Part shown: positions 52,173 through 60,997 of the stretch, piece after piece | How positions within the stretch are numbered: position 1 is the stretch's first letter | Layout: each line of letters starts with the position of its first letter | Source of the DNA: Modestobacter sp. L9-4 | GTDB lineage: Bacteria; Actinomycetota; Actinomycetes; Mycobacteriales; Geodermatophilaceae | Assembly: GCF_019112525.1 (NCBI RefSeq) | Contig: NZ_CP077800.1 | Location: 2,232,001-2,296,000 of the forward strand | DNA: 64,000 nt | Direction: 5' to 3' | Made by a program: the position numbers and the translations under genes | The notes under the pieces: generated by a model | Seen by the model: only the letters and a program-made list of their open reading frames with translations | Database searches by the model: none | What the model was told of the DNA's origin: nothing

Positions 52173-53297
52173 ATGACCCGGGTCGTATTCGCGCCGGACT
52201 CCTTCAAGGGCACGCTGGGTGCGGCCGAGGCGGCCGACGCCCTGGCCGCCGGCTGGCGCCGCGTCCGCCCGGACGACGAGCTGCTCACCCTCCCGCTGGC
52301 CGACGGCGGCGAGGGCACCCTGGAGGCGCTGGGCCACGACGTCCCGCGCAGCGCCTGGCGCACCGAACCGGTGACCGGCCCGGACGGCCGCCCCGTCGAC
52401 GCCGCGTGGCTGCTGCTGCCCGACGGGACGGCGGTGGTGGAGATGGCCCGGGCCGCGGGCCTGCCGCTGCTGGCCGAGCTGGACCCGCTCGGGGCCACCA
52501 CCCGCGGCCTCGGTCAGCTGCTCGCCGCCGTCGTCGCCGACCCGGCCGTGCACCGCGTGCTGCTCACCCTGGGCGGCTCCTGCACCACCGACGGCGGCAC
52601 CGGTGCCCTGGCCGCGCTCGGTGCGCGGTTCCTGGACGCCGACGGCGCCGACCTCGCGCCGGGTGGCGCCGCACTGGCACGGCTGGCCCGGGTCGACCTC
52701 GGCGGGCTGGCCTCCCCGCCGTCCGGTGGGGTGCAGTGCCTGGTCGACGTCACCGCCCCGCTGCTCGGCCCGCTCGGCGCCGCCGGCCAGTTCGGTCCGC
52801 AGAAGGGGGCCACCCCGGCGCAGGTGGCCCTGCTCGACGGCGCGCTGGCCCGGCTGGCCGACGTCCTGGGCGGGGACCGGGACGCCCCGGGCGCCGGGGC
52901 GGCCGGCGGCACCGCCTACGGGTTCGCGACCTGCTGGGGCGCCACCTCGGTCAGCGGTGCGCAGGCGGTCGCAGCCGCCGCCGGCCTGGACGACGCCCTG
53001 CGGGGCGCAGCGCTGGTCGTCACCGGTGAGGGACAGTTCGACGCCCAGTCGCTGCGCGGCAAGGTGGTCGGCCACCTGGTCGAGCGGGCGGGTGCCGCGG
53101 GCGTGCCGGTGGCCGTCGTCGCCGGCCGGGTCGAGGGGAGCGGGCTCCCCGTGGCCCGGGCGGTGTCGTTGACCGAGTTGGCCGGTTCCGTCCCCGCGGC
53201 GATGGCCGACCCCGCCCACTGGCTCGCCGCCGCCGGTGAGGCGATGGCCCGGGAACAGTCCGTCCCACGCCGGTGTTGGGACTCCTGCGACGATTGA
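52173..53297 (+). CDS. glxK: Glycerate kinase
   Basis: This protein of 374 residues begins RVVFAPDSFKGTLGAAEAADALAAGW, the signature of the GlxK/GarK glycerate kinase family. Further markers are LADGGEGTLE, GGSCTTDGGTGAL and VVTGEGQFDAQSLRGK. It phosphorylates D-glycerate to 2- or 3-phosphoglycerate in glyoxylate/glycerate use. ATG 52173 is 79 bases from the divergent rhodopsin start. A kinase gene follows in the same direction. Confidence 0.93.
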   Translation: MTRVVFAPDSFKGTLGAAEAADALAAGWRRVRPDDELLTLPLADGGEGTLEALGHDVPRSAWRTEPVTGPDGRPVDAAWLLLPDGTAVVEMARAAGLPLLAELDPLGATTRGLGQLLAAVVADPAVHRVLLTLGGSCTTDGGTGALAALGARFLDADGADLAPGGAALARLARVDLGGLASPPSGGVQCLVDVTAPLLGPLGAAGQFGPQKGATPAQVALLDGALARLADVLGGDRDAPGAGAAGGTAYGFATCWGATSVSGAQAVAAAAGLDDALRGAALVVTGEGQFDAQSLRGKVVGHLVERAGAAGVPVAVVAGRVEGSGLPVARAVSLTELAGSVPAAMADPAHWLAAAGEAMAREQSVPRRCWDSCDD

Positions 53298-53419
53298 TGC
53301 GCCAGCATGTGTACGACCGCTCGCAGGAGGGCACCCCTCCGCCCGGTGCGACCAGCCGCCCAGCGCCGGCCGGCTGTGACGGGTACCGGACGAGCTGGCA
53401 GGACGAGGGGACGGCGCAC

Positions 53420-55138
53420 GTGACGGAGCCCATGAGGAAGGTCCTCGGGAACCGCTACGAGCTGCGCACGTTGCTCGCCGCCGGGGGCATGGGCCAGGTC
53501 TGGAGCGCTGAGGACCAGCTGCTCGGCCGGCCTGTCGCGGTCAAGGTCCTGCGCAGCGAGTTCACCGGCGACGAGGTCTTCCTCGCCCGGTTCCGTGCCG
53601 AGGCCCAGCACGCCGCCGCGCTCAGCCACCCCAACATCGCCGCCGTCTACGACTACGGCGAGGAGCCCGTCGGCGACACCTCCGACGAGCACCTGGCCTA
53701 CCTGGTCATGGAGCTCGTCGAGGGCGAGTCGCTGTCGGTCCAGCTGGCCCGGGTCGGCCGGCTCGACGCCGACCGCACGGTCGACGTCCTCCGGCAGACG
53801 GCCGCCGCGCTGGCCGCCGCGCACGAGGCCGGCGTGGTGCACCGTGACGTCAAGCCGGGCAACGTGCTGGTCCGCCGGGACGGCGTCATCAAGATCACCG
53901 ACTTCGGCATCGCCTGGTCGGCGGGCAGCGTCCCGCTCACCAAGACCGGCCAGGTCGTCGGCACCGCCTCCTACCTGTCGCCCGAGCAGGCCGCCGGCGC
54001 GCACGCCACCGCCGCCAGCGACGTCTACTCCCTGGGCATGGTCGGCTACGAGTGCCTCACCGGGCACCGCGCCTTCGACGGCGACAACTCGGTGACCATC
54101 GCGCTGCGCCACCTCCGCGACCAGCCGGAGCCGCTGCCCGAGGACCTCCCGGTCGCCGTCCGCACCCTCATCGAGCGGGCCATCGTCAAGGACCCCGCCC
54201 AGCGCTACCCGGACGGCGCCGCCGTGGTCGCCGCCGTCGACGAGGTCCTCGCCGGCCGGCAGCTGCCGCCGGTGCAGCGCACCGACACCCAGAGCTTCTG
54301 GCTGCTCCCCGACGCCGGCGCCTCGGCCGTGAGCGCGTCGGCCGTCGCACCCGCCCGCAGCGGCCGGATGGGCAAGGTGCTGGTGCCGCTGCTCGCGCTG
54401 CTGGTCGGCGCCGGCCTGGCCGCGGGCGTCCTGCAGACGGTCGCGCCGGGCGGGGAGACCGCGGCCACCGCCGCCTCGGTCGACCTCGGTCCCGTCGCGC
54501 CGGTCGAGCAGACCACCGGCCCGGTGCAGATCGACCCCGCCGACTACCTCGACCGGCCCCTCGCCGCCGTGCAGGCCCAGCTGGAGGGCCTCGGCCTGGT
54601 CGTCCAGACCGAGGAGATCCCGACCACGTCCGAGGACCCCGGCACGGTCGTCGACGTCGCCCCGCTGGCCGACGGCACCACCGTGGTCGTCAGCTACGCC
54701 GTCGCACCGCCGACCGTCGCCGCCCCGTCGTCGGCCGCGCCGCGTCGGTCCGCCGAGCAGGCCGTCCAGCGCCCCACCCCGACGCGTGAGGCCGCGCCCA
54801 CCAGTACTGAGTCCACCCGCGCACCGGTCACCAGCGCCCCGCGGACCACCACGCCCGCGCCGGGCACGACGAGCGCACCCGCGACGACGACCAGCGCGCC
54901 CGCCGAGGAGACCACGCCGGCGGCGACCACACCGTCGGCGGAGCCGGAGCCCACCAAGACCAGCACGGCGCCCACCACCGGCGGCGGCACGGTCGCACCC
55001 ACCCCCAGCCCGACGACCCCGGCGCCGACCACCGACGAGCCCGGCACCGGTAGCGGGAACGGCAACGGCCAGGGGAACGGCAACGGCAACGGCGAGGGCA
55101 AGAAGGACAAGGGCGGAGAGATCAGCGCCCAGGGCTGA
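53420..55138 (+). CDS. Transmembrane Ser/Thr protein kinase, third PknA-like kinase
   Basis: This protein of 572 residues has a kinase domain (about 12-275) with AAGGMGQVW, K42, HRDVKPGNVLV, DFGIAWSAG and activation-loop Thr residues in PLTKTGQVVGT. Its N-lobe is strikingly like PknA of this window (AVKVLRSEFTGDEVFLARF against AVKVLRSEYTGDSSFLIRF), suggesting duplication. A membrane helix lies near 318-338. A PASTA-like module (about 375-440) and a Thr/Pro/Ala-rich then Gly/Asn/Lys-rich tail of about 130 residues follow. GTG 53420 has GAGGGG upstream; an in-frame start at 53273 overlaps glxK and is less likely. Confidence 0.88.
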   Translation: MTEPMRKVLGNRYELRTLLAAGGMGQVWSAEDQLLGRPVAVKVLRSEFTGDEVFLARFRAEAQHAAALSHPNIAAVYDYGEEPVGDTSDEHLAYLVMELVEGESLSVQLARVGRLDADRTVDVLRQTAAALAAAHEAGVVHRDVKPGNVLVRRDGVIKITDFGIAWSAGSVPLTKTGQVVGTASYLSPEQAAGAHATAASDVYSLGMVGYECLTGHRAFDGDNSVTIALRHLRDQPEPLPEDLPVAVRTLIERAIVKDPAQRYPDGAAVVAAVDEVLAGRQLPPVQRTDTQSFWLLPDAGASAVSASAVAPARSGRMGKVLVPLLALLVGAGLAAGVLQTVAPGGETAATAASVDLGPVAPVEQTTGPVQIDPADYLDRPLAAVQAQLEGLGLVVQTEEIPTTSEDPGTVVDVAPLADGTTVVVSYAVAPPTVAAPSSAAPRRSAEQAVQRPTPTREAAPTSTESTRAPVTSAPRTTTPAPGTTSAPATTTSAPAEETTPAATTPSAEPEPTKTSTAPTTGGGTVAPTPSPTTPAPTTDEPGTGSGNGNGQGNGNGNGEGKKDKGGEISAQG

Positions 55139-55197
55139 CCCGCCTGCGCCTGACCCGCCTGACCCCTCCGGCGCCGAGCCCGACCCGACGCCGGGTG

Positions 55198-55533
55198 TCA
55201 GCTCTGCTGTGCCTGCGGACGGCGGGTCGGCAGCACCGTGCGCCCGGCCGCCCGGGCGCCGAGCACCAGGCAGCCGCCTGCCGCGGCCAGGGCCACCCGG
55301 CCGGGGGCTGCGCCCACGCCGTCCAGCAGCACCCCGACGACCACCGCTCCCAGCGCGGCGGTGAGCAGCCGGTCCCGGCCACTGCGCAGGCCGGCCACCG
55401 CCAGCGCGACTGCGGCGACGACCGCCACCCGCGCGGACACGTCCGCACCGGTCAGCGCACCGGCCCAGGGCAGGCCCAGCGACGCGGCGGCCAGGCACGC
55501 CCCGGCGGCCAGCCAGCCCCGCCCCGGGGTCAC
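55198..55533 (-). CDS. Small membrane protein (unrecognised)
   Basis: This protein of 111 residues has three hydrophobic stretches (about 8-25, 33-50 and 55-90) and the basic tail TVLPTRRPQAQQS. No family is recognised. GTG 55533 overlaps the stop of the upstream gene by 4 bases (GTGA), so it is the second gene of a two-gene membrane operon. Confidence 0.65.
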   Translation of the reverse strand: MTPGRGWLAAGACLAAASLGLPWAGALTGADVSARVAVVAAVALAVAGLRSGRDRLLTAALGAVVVGVLLDGVGAAPGRVALAAAGGCLVLGARAAGRTVLPTRRPQAQQS

Positions 55534-56351
55534 TCCGTGCGCCCCGGTGCCAGCCACAGCGCGGCACCGGCGGCGCCCAGCGCGGCGGTCAGCCAGAAGC
55601 CGCGGTCGCTGACCACCAGCGGCAGCCCGATCAGCACCCAGAAGACGGCCAGCGCGGCGACGGCACCGGCCCCCACCCGCCAGGCCGTGCGGGCCGGCAC
55701 GCGGCGACCGAGCAGCGGCGCCACCACCGGCACGAGCGCCACCAGGACGGCGAGCGTGGCGAAGGTCGACCAGGTGGGCACGGCCTCCCACAGCGACACC
55801 CGGTCGTCGTCGAGCACGAGGCCCACCTGCAGCAGCACCAGCGCCAGCGCGCCCAGGCCCAGGCCGGCCAGCGCGGTGCGGCCGCCGGCGGCACGGCGCA
55901 CCCCGGCGAGCTGTGCGGCGGCGCGGTGCGCGGCACCGGGCTGGGCGGCACCCGAGGTGGCCCCGCCCGCCGGTGGGACGGCGTCGGGCTGGCCGGACGC
56001 GGACACCGGGGTGGTGAACGGGTGCGGCTCCGAGCCGGCGACCGGCCCGGGCACCGAGGTGGGAGCGGCCGGCGGCACGACGGGGGCGCCGGCGTGGGCG
56101 AGCTGTGGGTCGGTGGACGGCGGCGGGGCCGGCTCGTCGCGGACCGCGGGGAACTGGGCCGTGCGGAACGGCTCGGGTGCCGGCTCCGGCTCGGCGTGCC
56201 GCTGGGTCGGCGGGACCAGGATCGAGTTGGTGCGCGGGCCCGGCGCCGGTGGGGGCGACGTGGGCAGGTCGGCGGCGGACGCGGCCGTGCTGCCGGTGCC
56301 GTCGTCGGTGTGCGGCTGGGGCTCGGGGATCGGCGGGTGCGGCTGGCTCAT
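55530..56351 (-). CDS. Membrane protein with Pro-rich cytosolic N-terminus (unrecognised)
   Basis: This protein of 273 residues has residues 1-150 disordered and Pro/Thr/Ala-rich. Residues about 155-270 contain four membrane helices. I cannot assign a function. It is divergent from cinA across a 166-base spacer and coupled to the next small membrane protein gene. Confidence 0.7.
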   Translation of the reverse strand: MSQPHPPIPEPQPHTDDGTGSTAASAADLPTSPPPAPGPRTNSILVPPTQRHAEPEPAPEPFRTAQFPAVRDEPAPPPSTDPQLAHAGAPVVPPAAPTSVPGPVAGSEPHPFTTPVSASGQPDAVPPAGGATSGAAQPGAAHRAAAQLAGVRRAAGGRTALAGLGLGALALVLLQVGLVLDDDRVSLWEAVPTWSTFATLAVLVALVPVVAPLLGRRVPARTAWRVGAGAVAALAVFWVLIGLPLVVSDRGFWLTAALGAAGAALWLAPGRTE

Positions 56352-56517
56352 CGGTCTCCTCGGTGGGCGCCGGGGGTGCCGGCGGCCCCGGGTCCCTCCG
56401 GTGGGGGAGCGCTGGACAGGGCGGGAGCCACCGTAACCGCGGCTGCTGGCACCGGTCGCCGTCCCGCGCCGGTCGGGCCGCCGGGCCCGGTGCCCGCGAC
56501 CGTCCTAGGGTCGGTGC

Positions 56518-57801
56518 GTGACAGCGCGCGCAGGCATCGTGGTGACCGGCACCGAGGTGCTCACCGGCCGGGTGGCAGACCGCAACGGACCCTGGCTGGC
56601 CGAGGCGCTGCGGGCGCTCGGCGTCGACGTGACCGCGGTGGTGGTGGTCGGTGACCGGCCCGGTGACCTCACGGCGGCGCTGGGCTTCCTGGCCGGCAGC
56701 GGGGTCGACCTGGTGATCACCAGCGGGGGCCTCGGCCCCACCGCCGACGACCTCACCGCCGCGGTGGTCGGCGACGCCCAGGGCCGCCCGTCGGTGCTGG
56801 ACCCCGAGCTGGAACAGCGGATCGCCGACGTCGTGGCCCGGCTCAGCGCCCGCCGCGGCTGGCACACCGACCCGGCGGCCACCGCGGCCGGCACGGCCAA
56901 GCAGGCGCTCGTGCCCGCCGGGGCGACCGTCGTCGAGCCGGTCGGCACCGCACCCGGCCTCGTCGTCCCGGTCGCCGACGGCCGCAGCGGCCCGCCGGTG
57001 CTGGTGCTGCCCGGGCCGCCGTCGGAGCTGCAGGCCATGTGGCCGGCCGCCGTCGCCACCGACCTGGTGCGCCGCGCGCTGGCCGGCGCCACCGAGCTGC
57101 GCCAGTCGACGCTGCGGCTGTGGGGCACCCCGGAGTCCGAGCTCGCGGCCACCCTGCGCCGGGTCGACGACGAGCTCGCCGGACTGGAGGTCACCACCTG
57201 CCTGCGTGAGGGCGAGCTGGAGATCGTCACCCGCTACGGCCCGGACGCCGCCCCGGCCTACGCCCGGCTCCGCGAGGTCGTCGAGGCCGACTTCGGCGCA
57301 ACGCTGTTCAGCGACGGTCCGACGCTGGAAGCCCTGGTCACCGCTGCCCTGGCCGACGCCGGGTGGCGGGTCGCGGTGGGCGACTCGTGCACCGCCGGCA
57401 TGGTCACCGCGCGGCTCACCGACCCGGCCGGCGCTTCCGCCTGGCTGCTGGGCGGTGTGGCCGCCTACGCCAACAGCGCCAAGGAGCAGCTGCTCGACGT
57501 GCCGGCCGAGCTGATCGCCGCGCACGGTGCCGTCAGCTCCGAGGTCGCGCGGGCGATGGCCGAGGGGGCGCGGAGCCGGTTCGGCGCCGACGTCGGCATC
57601 GGCGTCACCGGCATCGCCGGGCCCGGCGGTGGCACGCCGGAGAAGCCGGTGGGCACCGTGCACCTGGCGGTCGTCGCGCCCGACCGGGTGCTCACCCGGT
57701 CCGTCGTCCTGCGGGGTGGGCGGGACGCCGTCCGGGAGCGGACGACGACGTTGGTCCTGCACCTGCTGCGCGAGCTGCTGCTGGCCGGCCCGCCGGCGTG
57801 A
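56518..57801 (+). CDS. cinA: CinA-like competence/damage-inducible protein, nicotinamide-nucleotide amidase
   Basis: This protein of 427 residues has an N-terminal molybdopterin-binding-like domain (about 1-175; [24 protein letters not shown] and [12 protein letters not shown]). The C-terminal CinA domain (about 265-425) contains [20 protein letters not shown] and [26 protein letters not shown], the NMN deamidase active region with Ser and Thr. The enzyme recycles NMN to NaMN and may also hydrolyse ADP-ribose. The GTG start precedes the first strand. Its stop touches a 26-bp palindrome containing a parS-like site. Confidence 0.92.
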   Translation: MTARAGIVVTGTEVLTGRVADRNGPWLAEALRALGVDVTAVVVVGDRPGDLTAALGFLAGSGVDLVITSGGLGPTADDLTAAVVGDAQGRPSVLDPELEQRIADVVARLSARRGWHTDPAATAAGTAKQALVPAGATVVEPVGTAPGLVVPVADGRSGPPVLVLPGPPSELQAMWPAAVATDLVRRALAGATELRQSTLRLWGTPESELAATLRRVDDELAGLEVTTCLREGELEIVTRYGPDAAPAYARLREVVEADFGATLFSDGPTLEALVTAALADAGWRVAVGDSCTAGMVTARLTDPAGASAWLLGGVAAYANSAKEQLLDVPAELIAAHGAVSSEVARAMAEGARSRFGADVGIGVTGIAGPGGGTPEKPVGTVHLAVVAPDRVLTRSVVLRGGRDAVRERTTTLVLHLLRELLLAGPPA

Positions 57802-57804
57802 TCT

Positions 57805-57830
57805 CCGGCGGTTCCACGTGGAACCGCCGG
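57805..57830. other. parS: parS-like palindrome, extended (ParB site candidate)
   Basis: The third copy of GTTCCACGTGGAAC (57811-57824) is embedded in a 26-bp perfect palindrome flanked by CCGGCG and CGCCGG. It lies 3 bases after the cinA stop, so the same DNA could also form a terminator hairpin. Confidence 0.75.
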
Positions 57831-57844
57831 GGCACTGGCCGGAG

Positions 57845-58234
57845 GTGACCACGCTGACCCTGCACGCCACCGGCCCCGTCGACCCCGCCGAGGCCTGGAG
57901 CCGCTACCTGCACCCCGCCCGCTGGTCGAGCTGGTCGCCGTACATCACCGGGGTGGACACCGACGCCGCGCAGATCACGCAGGGCGTCACCGGCCGGGTG
58001 CGCGGTCCGGTCGGCGTCTCGGTGCCGTTCCTGGTCGACGAGGTCGACACCGCCACCCGCCGCTGGCGGTGGACGGTGCAGGTGGGTCCGGCCCGGCTCA
58101 CCCTGCTGCACTGGGTCACCCCCGGCCCCGACGGCGGGACGACGACCGGCCTGCGGGTCCGCGGGCCGCTGCCGCTGGTGGTCGGCTACGCGCCGGCGGC
58201 ACTGCTGGCCCTGCACGGCCTGGTGCGCGCCTGA
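57845..58234 (+). CDS. SRPBCC family protein
   Basis: This 129-residue protein begins LTLHATGPVDPAEAWSRYLHPARWSSWSPYITGVD, the usual start of polyketide-cyclase/SRPBCC ligand-binding proteins. The beta-rich middle and C-terminal helix (PAALLALHGLVRA) complete the fold. The ligand is unknown. GTG 57845 gives the expected start, but the only GGAGG is adjacent to it, so translation may be weak or the start slightly different. Confidence 0.72.
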   Translation: MTTLTLHATGPVDPAEAWSRYLHPARWSSWSPYITGVDTDAAQITQGVTGRVRGPVGVSVPFLVDEVDTATRRWRWTVQVGPARLTLLHWVTPGPDGGTTTGLRVRGPLPLVVGYAPAALLALHGLVRA

Positions 58235-58409
58235 CCGCGGTGCCGGCGGCGCGGCCTCGTACCGTGCGCCCTGTGAGTGCACAGTCCCAGCCCGGGCGGC
58301 AGCGATGACCCCGCGCATCCGCCGACGGGCCACCGCCCCGGCGGGCACCCCGGCCGCGCCGACCCGCCCGCCGGTCCGCACCGAGGGCCGCGACCGGCAC
58401 ACTGGGCGG

Positions 58410-59096
58410 GTGACCGAGAGCCTCGTCGAAGAGACCGGACCGGCCGACGGGTACGACCAGCCCGCCGAGGACGGCGTCCGGCCCCCGCTGGACCTGCTGG
58501 TCTGGGACGCGCCGAACATCGACATGACGCTGTCCAACGTCATCGGCGCCCGGCCGACCGCTGCCTCGCGGCCGCGCTTCGACGCGATCGCCGCCTGGTT
58601 CGTCGACGGCGCCTCCGAGCCCCACTCGGAGGTGGAGGCCGCGGTCTTCGCCAACGTGCCGCCCCAGCACGCCGCCTCGCTGCAGCGCTGGGTGGAGGCA
58701 CTGCGCAGCTTCGGGTACGGCGTCTTCGCGCGGCCCAAGCTGCAGCAGGACGACGACATCGACCAGTCGATGCTCGACCACATCAGCGTCCGCGCGCACA
58801 GCCACGACCTGCGCCGCCTGGTGGTCTTCTCCGGTGACGGCCGCAACTTCGCCGAGCCGCTGGAGGACCTCGCCCGGTCGGGCACCGAGGTCGTCGTCGT
58901 CGCCTTCAGCGAGGTAGCCGGCTACGCGATCAGCTCAGAGCTGCTCCGGTTCATCGACATCGAGGACGTGCCCGGCGCGTTCGCCGTGCCGCTGGACCGT
59001 GTGCGGCTCGACGCCCTGCCCGTCGACGGTGCCTGGCTCAAGCCGACCAAGAGCCTGCGCGACGCCGCCAGCGCGTTCACGGCCCGCCGCGGCTGA
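58410..59096 (+). CDS. NYN-domain (PIN-like) putative RNase
   Basis: This protein has 228 residues from GTG 58410, and an ATG at 58305 would add 35 Arg/Pro-rich residues. The NYN domain (about 28-180) shows the acidic positions expected for metal-dependent PIN-like nucleases: LLVWDAPNIDM, DDDIDQSMLDH and VVFSGDGRNFAEPLEDL. NYN domains cleave RNA, and a physiological substrate cannot be inferred. I prefer GTG 58410 because the protein-like sequence starts there (MTESLVEET). Repeat copy E follows its stop codon directly. Confidence 0.78.
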   Translation: MTESLVEETGPADGYDQPAEDGVRPPLDLLVWDAPNIDMTLSNVIGARPTAASRPRFDAIAAWFVDGASEPHSEVEAAVFANVPPQHAASLQRWVEALRSFGYGVFARPKLQQDDDIDQSMLDHISVRAHSHDLRRLVVFSGDGRNFAEPLEDLARSGTEVVVVAFSEVAGYAISSELLRFIDIEDVPGAFAVPLDRVRLDALPVDGAWLKPTKSLRDAASAFTARRG

Positions 59097-59155
59097 CGGA
59101 GGACCCCGTGCCCCCCGCCACGAGCGAGCTCGCGGCGGGGGCCTGCACGGGGGCC
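59097..59155 (+). repeat. Nested-hairpin repeat, copy E
   Basis: The outer stem pairs CCCCGTGC (59104-59111) with GCACGGGG (59145-59152) perfectly. The inner stem pairs CCCGCCACGAG (59114-59124) with CTCGCGGCGGG (59129-59139) with one A-C mismatch and the loop CGAG. It is nearly identical to copy A in the inner hairpin but has compensatory changes in the outer stem. It lies between the NYN gene and the convergent PRC-barrel gene. Confidence 0.75.
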
Positions 59156-59157
59156 GG

Positions 59158-59547
59158 TCAGCGGCGGGCGAGCCGCCGGACGCCGGGGGTGTAGGCGAAC
59201 CCGTAGTAGCTGAAGACGTCGGGCTCGGCGTCGGCGGGCAGCTCGCCGTCCGTGTCGATCGAGGGTGCGTTCTTCGCCAGGTCCTTGCTCACGGTGACCC
59301 GGATGTGGCCCGGGGCGACCGTCGCGTCGGTCAGCGGCACGAAGGTCAGCTTGTGCCGACCGATGATGCCGGTGACCACCGCGGCGAAGAACGGCTGGTC
59401 GGTGGTCGTGTCGACGTAGACCGACTCCAGCGTGCCGATCTTGCTGCCGCTGGGGTCGACGACGTTCAGGGTGCGCCAGTCACGGATGTTCTCGGCCGGG
59501 AACACAGGGTCTCCTTCGATCGCGGGCAACTGCTCCGGTGTGCCCAT
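59158..59547 (-). CDS. PRC-barrel domain protein
   Basis: This 129-residue protein is built around one PRC-barrel (about 18-90; WRTLNVVDPSGSKIGTLESVYVDTTTDQPFFAAVV), followed by a short variable tail. PRC-barrels occur in the photosynthetic reaction-centre H subunit and in RimM; stand-alone versions are common in desiccation- and radiation-tolerant actinobacteria, with unknown roles. ATG 59547 is the start. It is divergent from the following small protein genes. Confidence 0.82.
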   Translation of the reverse strand: MGTPEQLPAIEGDPVFPAENIRDWRTLNVVDPSGSKIGTLESVYVDTTTDQPFFAAVVTGIIGRHKLTFVPLTDATVAPGHIRVTVSKDLAKNAPSIDTDGELPADAEPDVFSYYGFAYTPGVRRLARR

Positions 59548-59643
59548 CCACGCCGGTGATCAACCCTCGCAGGGCGCTGACCTGGGAATCCGGTACCCCC
59601 GGGGGTGTTCCACCTGGTGAGAGCCAATGATGAGGAGGACCCC

Positions 59644-59907
59644 GTGAAGGGTGATCGGGTGGAGGTCGTCGTCGACGCGGGCGGCAGCGTGCGCACGTAC
59701 GACATCGAGGCGACCCGGGCCGGGCGGCGGGTCGAGACCACGCACGGCCGCGGGGTCGTGGAGGTCACCGAGGTGACCCGCGGTGGCACGCCGGTGCGCA
59801 CCGCGCGGTTCATGTCCGGTCGGGTGCTCGCCCTGGTCGAGCACCCCGCCCCGCGACCGGCGGCCGAGGACGACGCGCCGGTGACCCGGCTCCGCGCCAC
59901 GGCCTGA
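59644..59907 (+). CDS. Small unrecognised protein
   Basis: This protein of 87 residues begins MKGDRVEVVVDAGGSVRTYDIEATRAGRRVETTHGRGVVEVTEV. It is all beta-like and cytosolic, with no family I recognise. GTG 59644 has the excellent ribosome site GAGGAGG at 59632-59638; an ATG-like start 39 bases upstream has none. The TGA overlaps the ATG of the next gene by one base (TGATG), indicating coupling to the P-loop kinase. Confidence 0.65.
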   Translation: MKGDRVEVVVDAGGSVRTYDIEATRAGRRVETTHGRGVVEVTEVTRGGTPVRTARFMSGRVLALVEHPAPRPAAEDDAPVTRLRATA

Positions 59908-60392
59908 TGGCGGACCCCCGCCCTCCTCGTCCCTCGCAGGCGCTGGGCGGGGGGCGGACTGCTCCCGGCGGGACGCAGGAGCTGGTGGTGATGGTCGGGC
60001 TGCCGGGGTCGGGCAAGTCGACGTGGGTGGCCGGGCACCTGGCCGGCAGCCACGTCGTGGTCAGCAAGGACCACTGGCCGCGCGCCCGGCACCGGGAGGC
60101 GCGCCAGCAGCGGGTGGTGGCGGAGCTGCTCGCCGAGGGGCGCAGCGTCGTCGTCGACAACACCTCGCCGTCCGTGGCCGAGCGGGCGCCGCTGATCGCA
60201 CTGGCTGCCGCGGCCGGCGTCCCGGCGCGGGCGGTCTTCCTCGACGTCCCGGTCGCGACGTGCCGCGAGCGCAACGAGGCCCGCACGGGTGCCGCCCGCG
60301 TGCCCCTGGTCGGGCTGCACAGTGCCGCCGGCCGCCTCGTCCCGCCGACGACAGCCGAGGGCCTCACCGGGGTGACGGTCGTCCGCCCCTAG
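59907..60392 (+). CDS. P-loop kinase of the AAA_33 / polynucleotide-kinase-like type
   Basis: This protein of 161 residues has Walker A GLPGSGKST at about 31-39, followed by the lid-type pattern VVVSKDHWPRARHREARQQ, VVVDNTSPSVAERAPLI and the catalytic-helper segment VPVATCRERNEART. The layout matches stand-alone 5'-OH polynucleotide kinase-like or small-molecule kinases. The substrate is unknown. It is translationally coupled to the preceding small protein. Confidence 0.8.
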   Translation: MADPRPPRPSQALGGGRTAPGGTQELVVMVGLPGSGKSTWVAGHLAGSHVVVSKDHWPRARHREARQQRVVAELLAEGRSVVVDNTSPSVAERAPLIALAAAAGVPARAVFLDVPVATCRERNEARTGAARVPLVGLHSAAGRLVPPTTAEGLTGVTVVRP

Positions 60393-60417
60393 AGGCGGCC
60401 AGCCGAGGAGTCCGTCG

Positions 60418-60900
60418 TCAGGCCGCCGGGCCGGAGGAGGACCGGGGCCGCGGCACCGCGGCGGTGGCCATCCCCGAGGGCAGCATCGCCCAGACGTGCT
60501 TGCGGCCGGGCCCGGTGGCCCAGCCGTAGTCGATGGACAGCTGGGCGACCATCGGCAGGCCCATGCCGCCGTAGGCGGGGTCGCGGTCGACCGCGGGCTT
60601 CGGCGGGGTGTCGGGGTCGCCGTCGGTCAGCACGATCAGCCAGCCGGTGGGCAGCGCGTGGATGACCGCCTCCACCGAACCGCCGCCGTGCCGCAGCGCG
60701 TTGGAGCTGAGCTCCTCGAAGGTCAGGAGCAGCCCCTCCCGGGCGTCCTCGGTGGACCGTGCGGCCAGCGAGGGGTGGGCGAGGCGGGCCCGCAGGTCCA
60801 TCCGGACGCGGGAGGCGTCGTGCACCGTGGGGAGCTCCCACCGCCAGATGTCGCCCTCCTCGGAGGGGACGGGTGCGGAGGGCCAGACCAGTGCACTCAC
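60418..60900 (-). CDS. HATPase_c anti-sigma-type ATPase (RsbW-like)
   Basis: This 160-residue single GHKL domain has an N-box FEELSSNALRHGGGS and a G-box YGGMGLPMVAQL. GTG 60900 has GGAGG about 9 bases upstream; other in-frame starts at 60939 and 60969 are possible. It lies 97 bases after a STAS-domain gene in the same direction, the usual pairing of an anti-sigma kinase with its antagonist. No sigma factor gene is in the window. Confidence 0.83.
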   Translation of the reverse strand: MSALVWPSAPVPSEEGDIWRWELPTVHDASRVRMDLRARLAHPSLAARSTEDAREGLLLTFEELSSNALRHGGGSVEAVIHALPTGWLIVLTDGDPDTPPKPAVDRDPAYGGMGLPMVAQLSIDYGWATGPGRKHVWAMLPSGMATAAVPRPRSSSGPAA

Positions 60901-60997
60901 TCTTCGGTCCTCCCGCAGGTCGGTGTCTCCGGCACCCATCGTGGCGGACGCGCACGTTCCGTGCAGCACAGGGGGTGCCGAGGAGGAGGTGTGTCGC

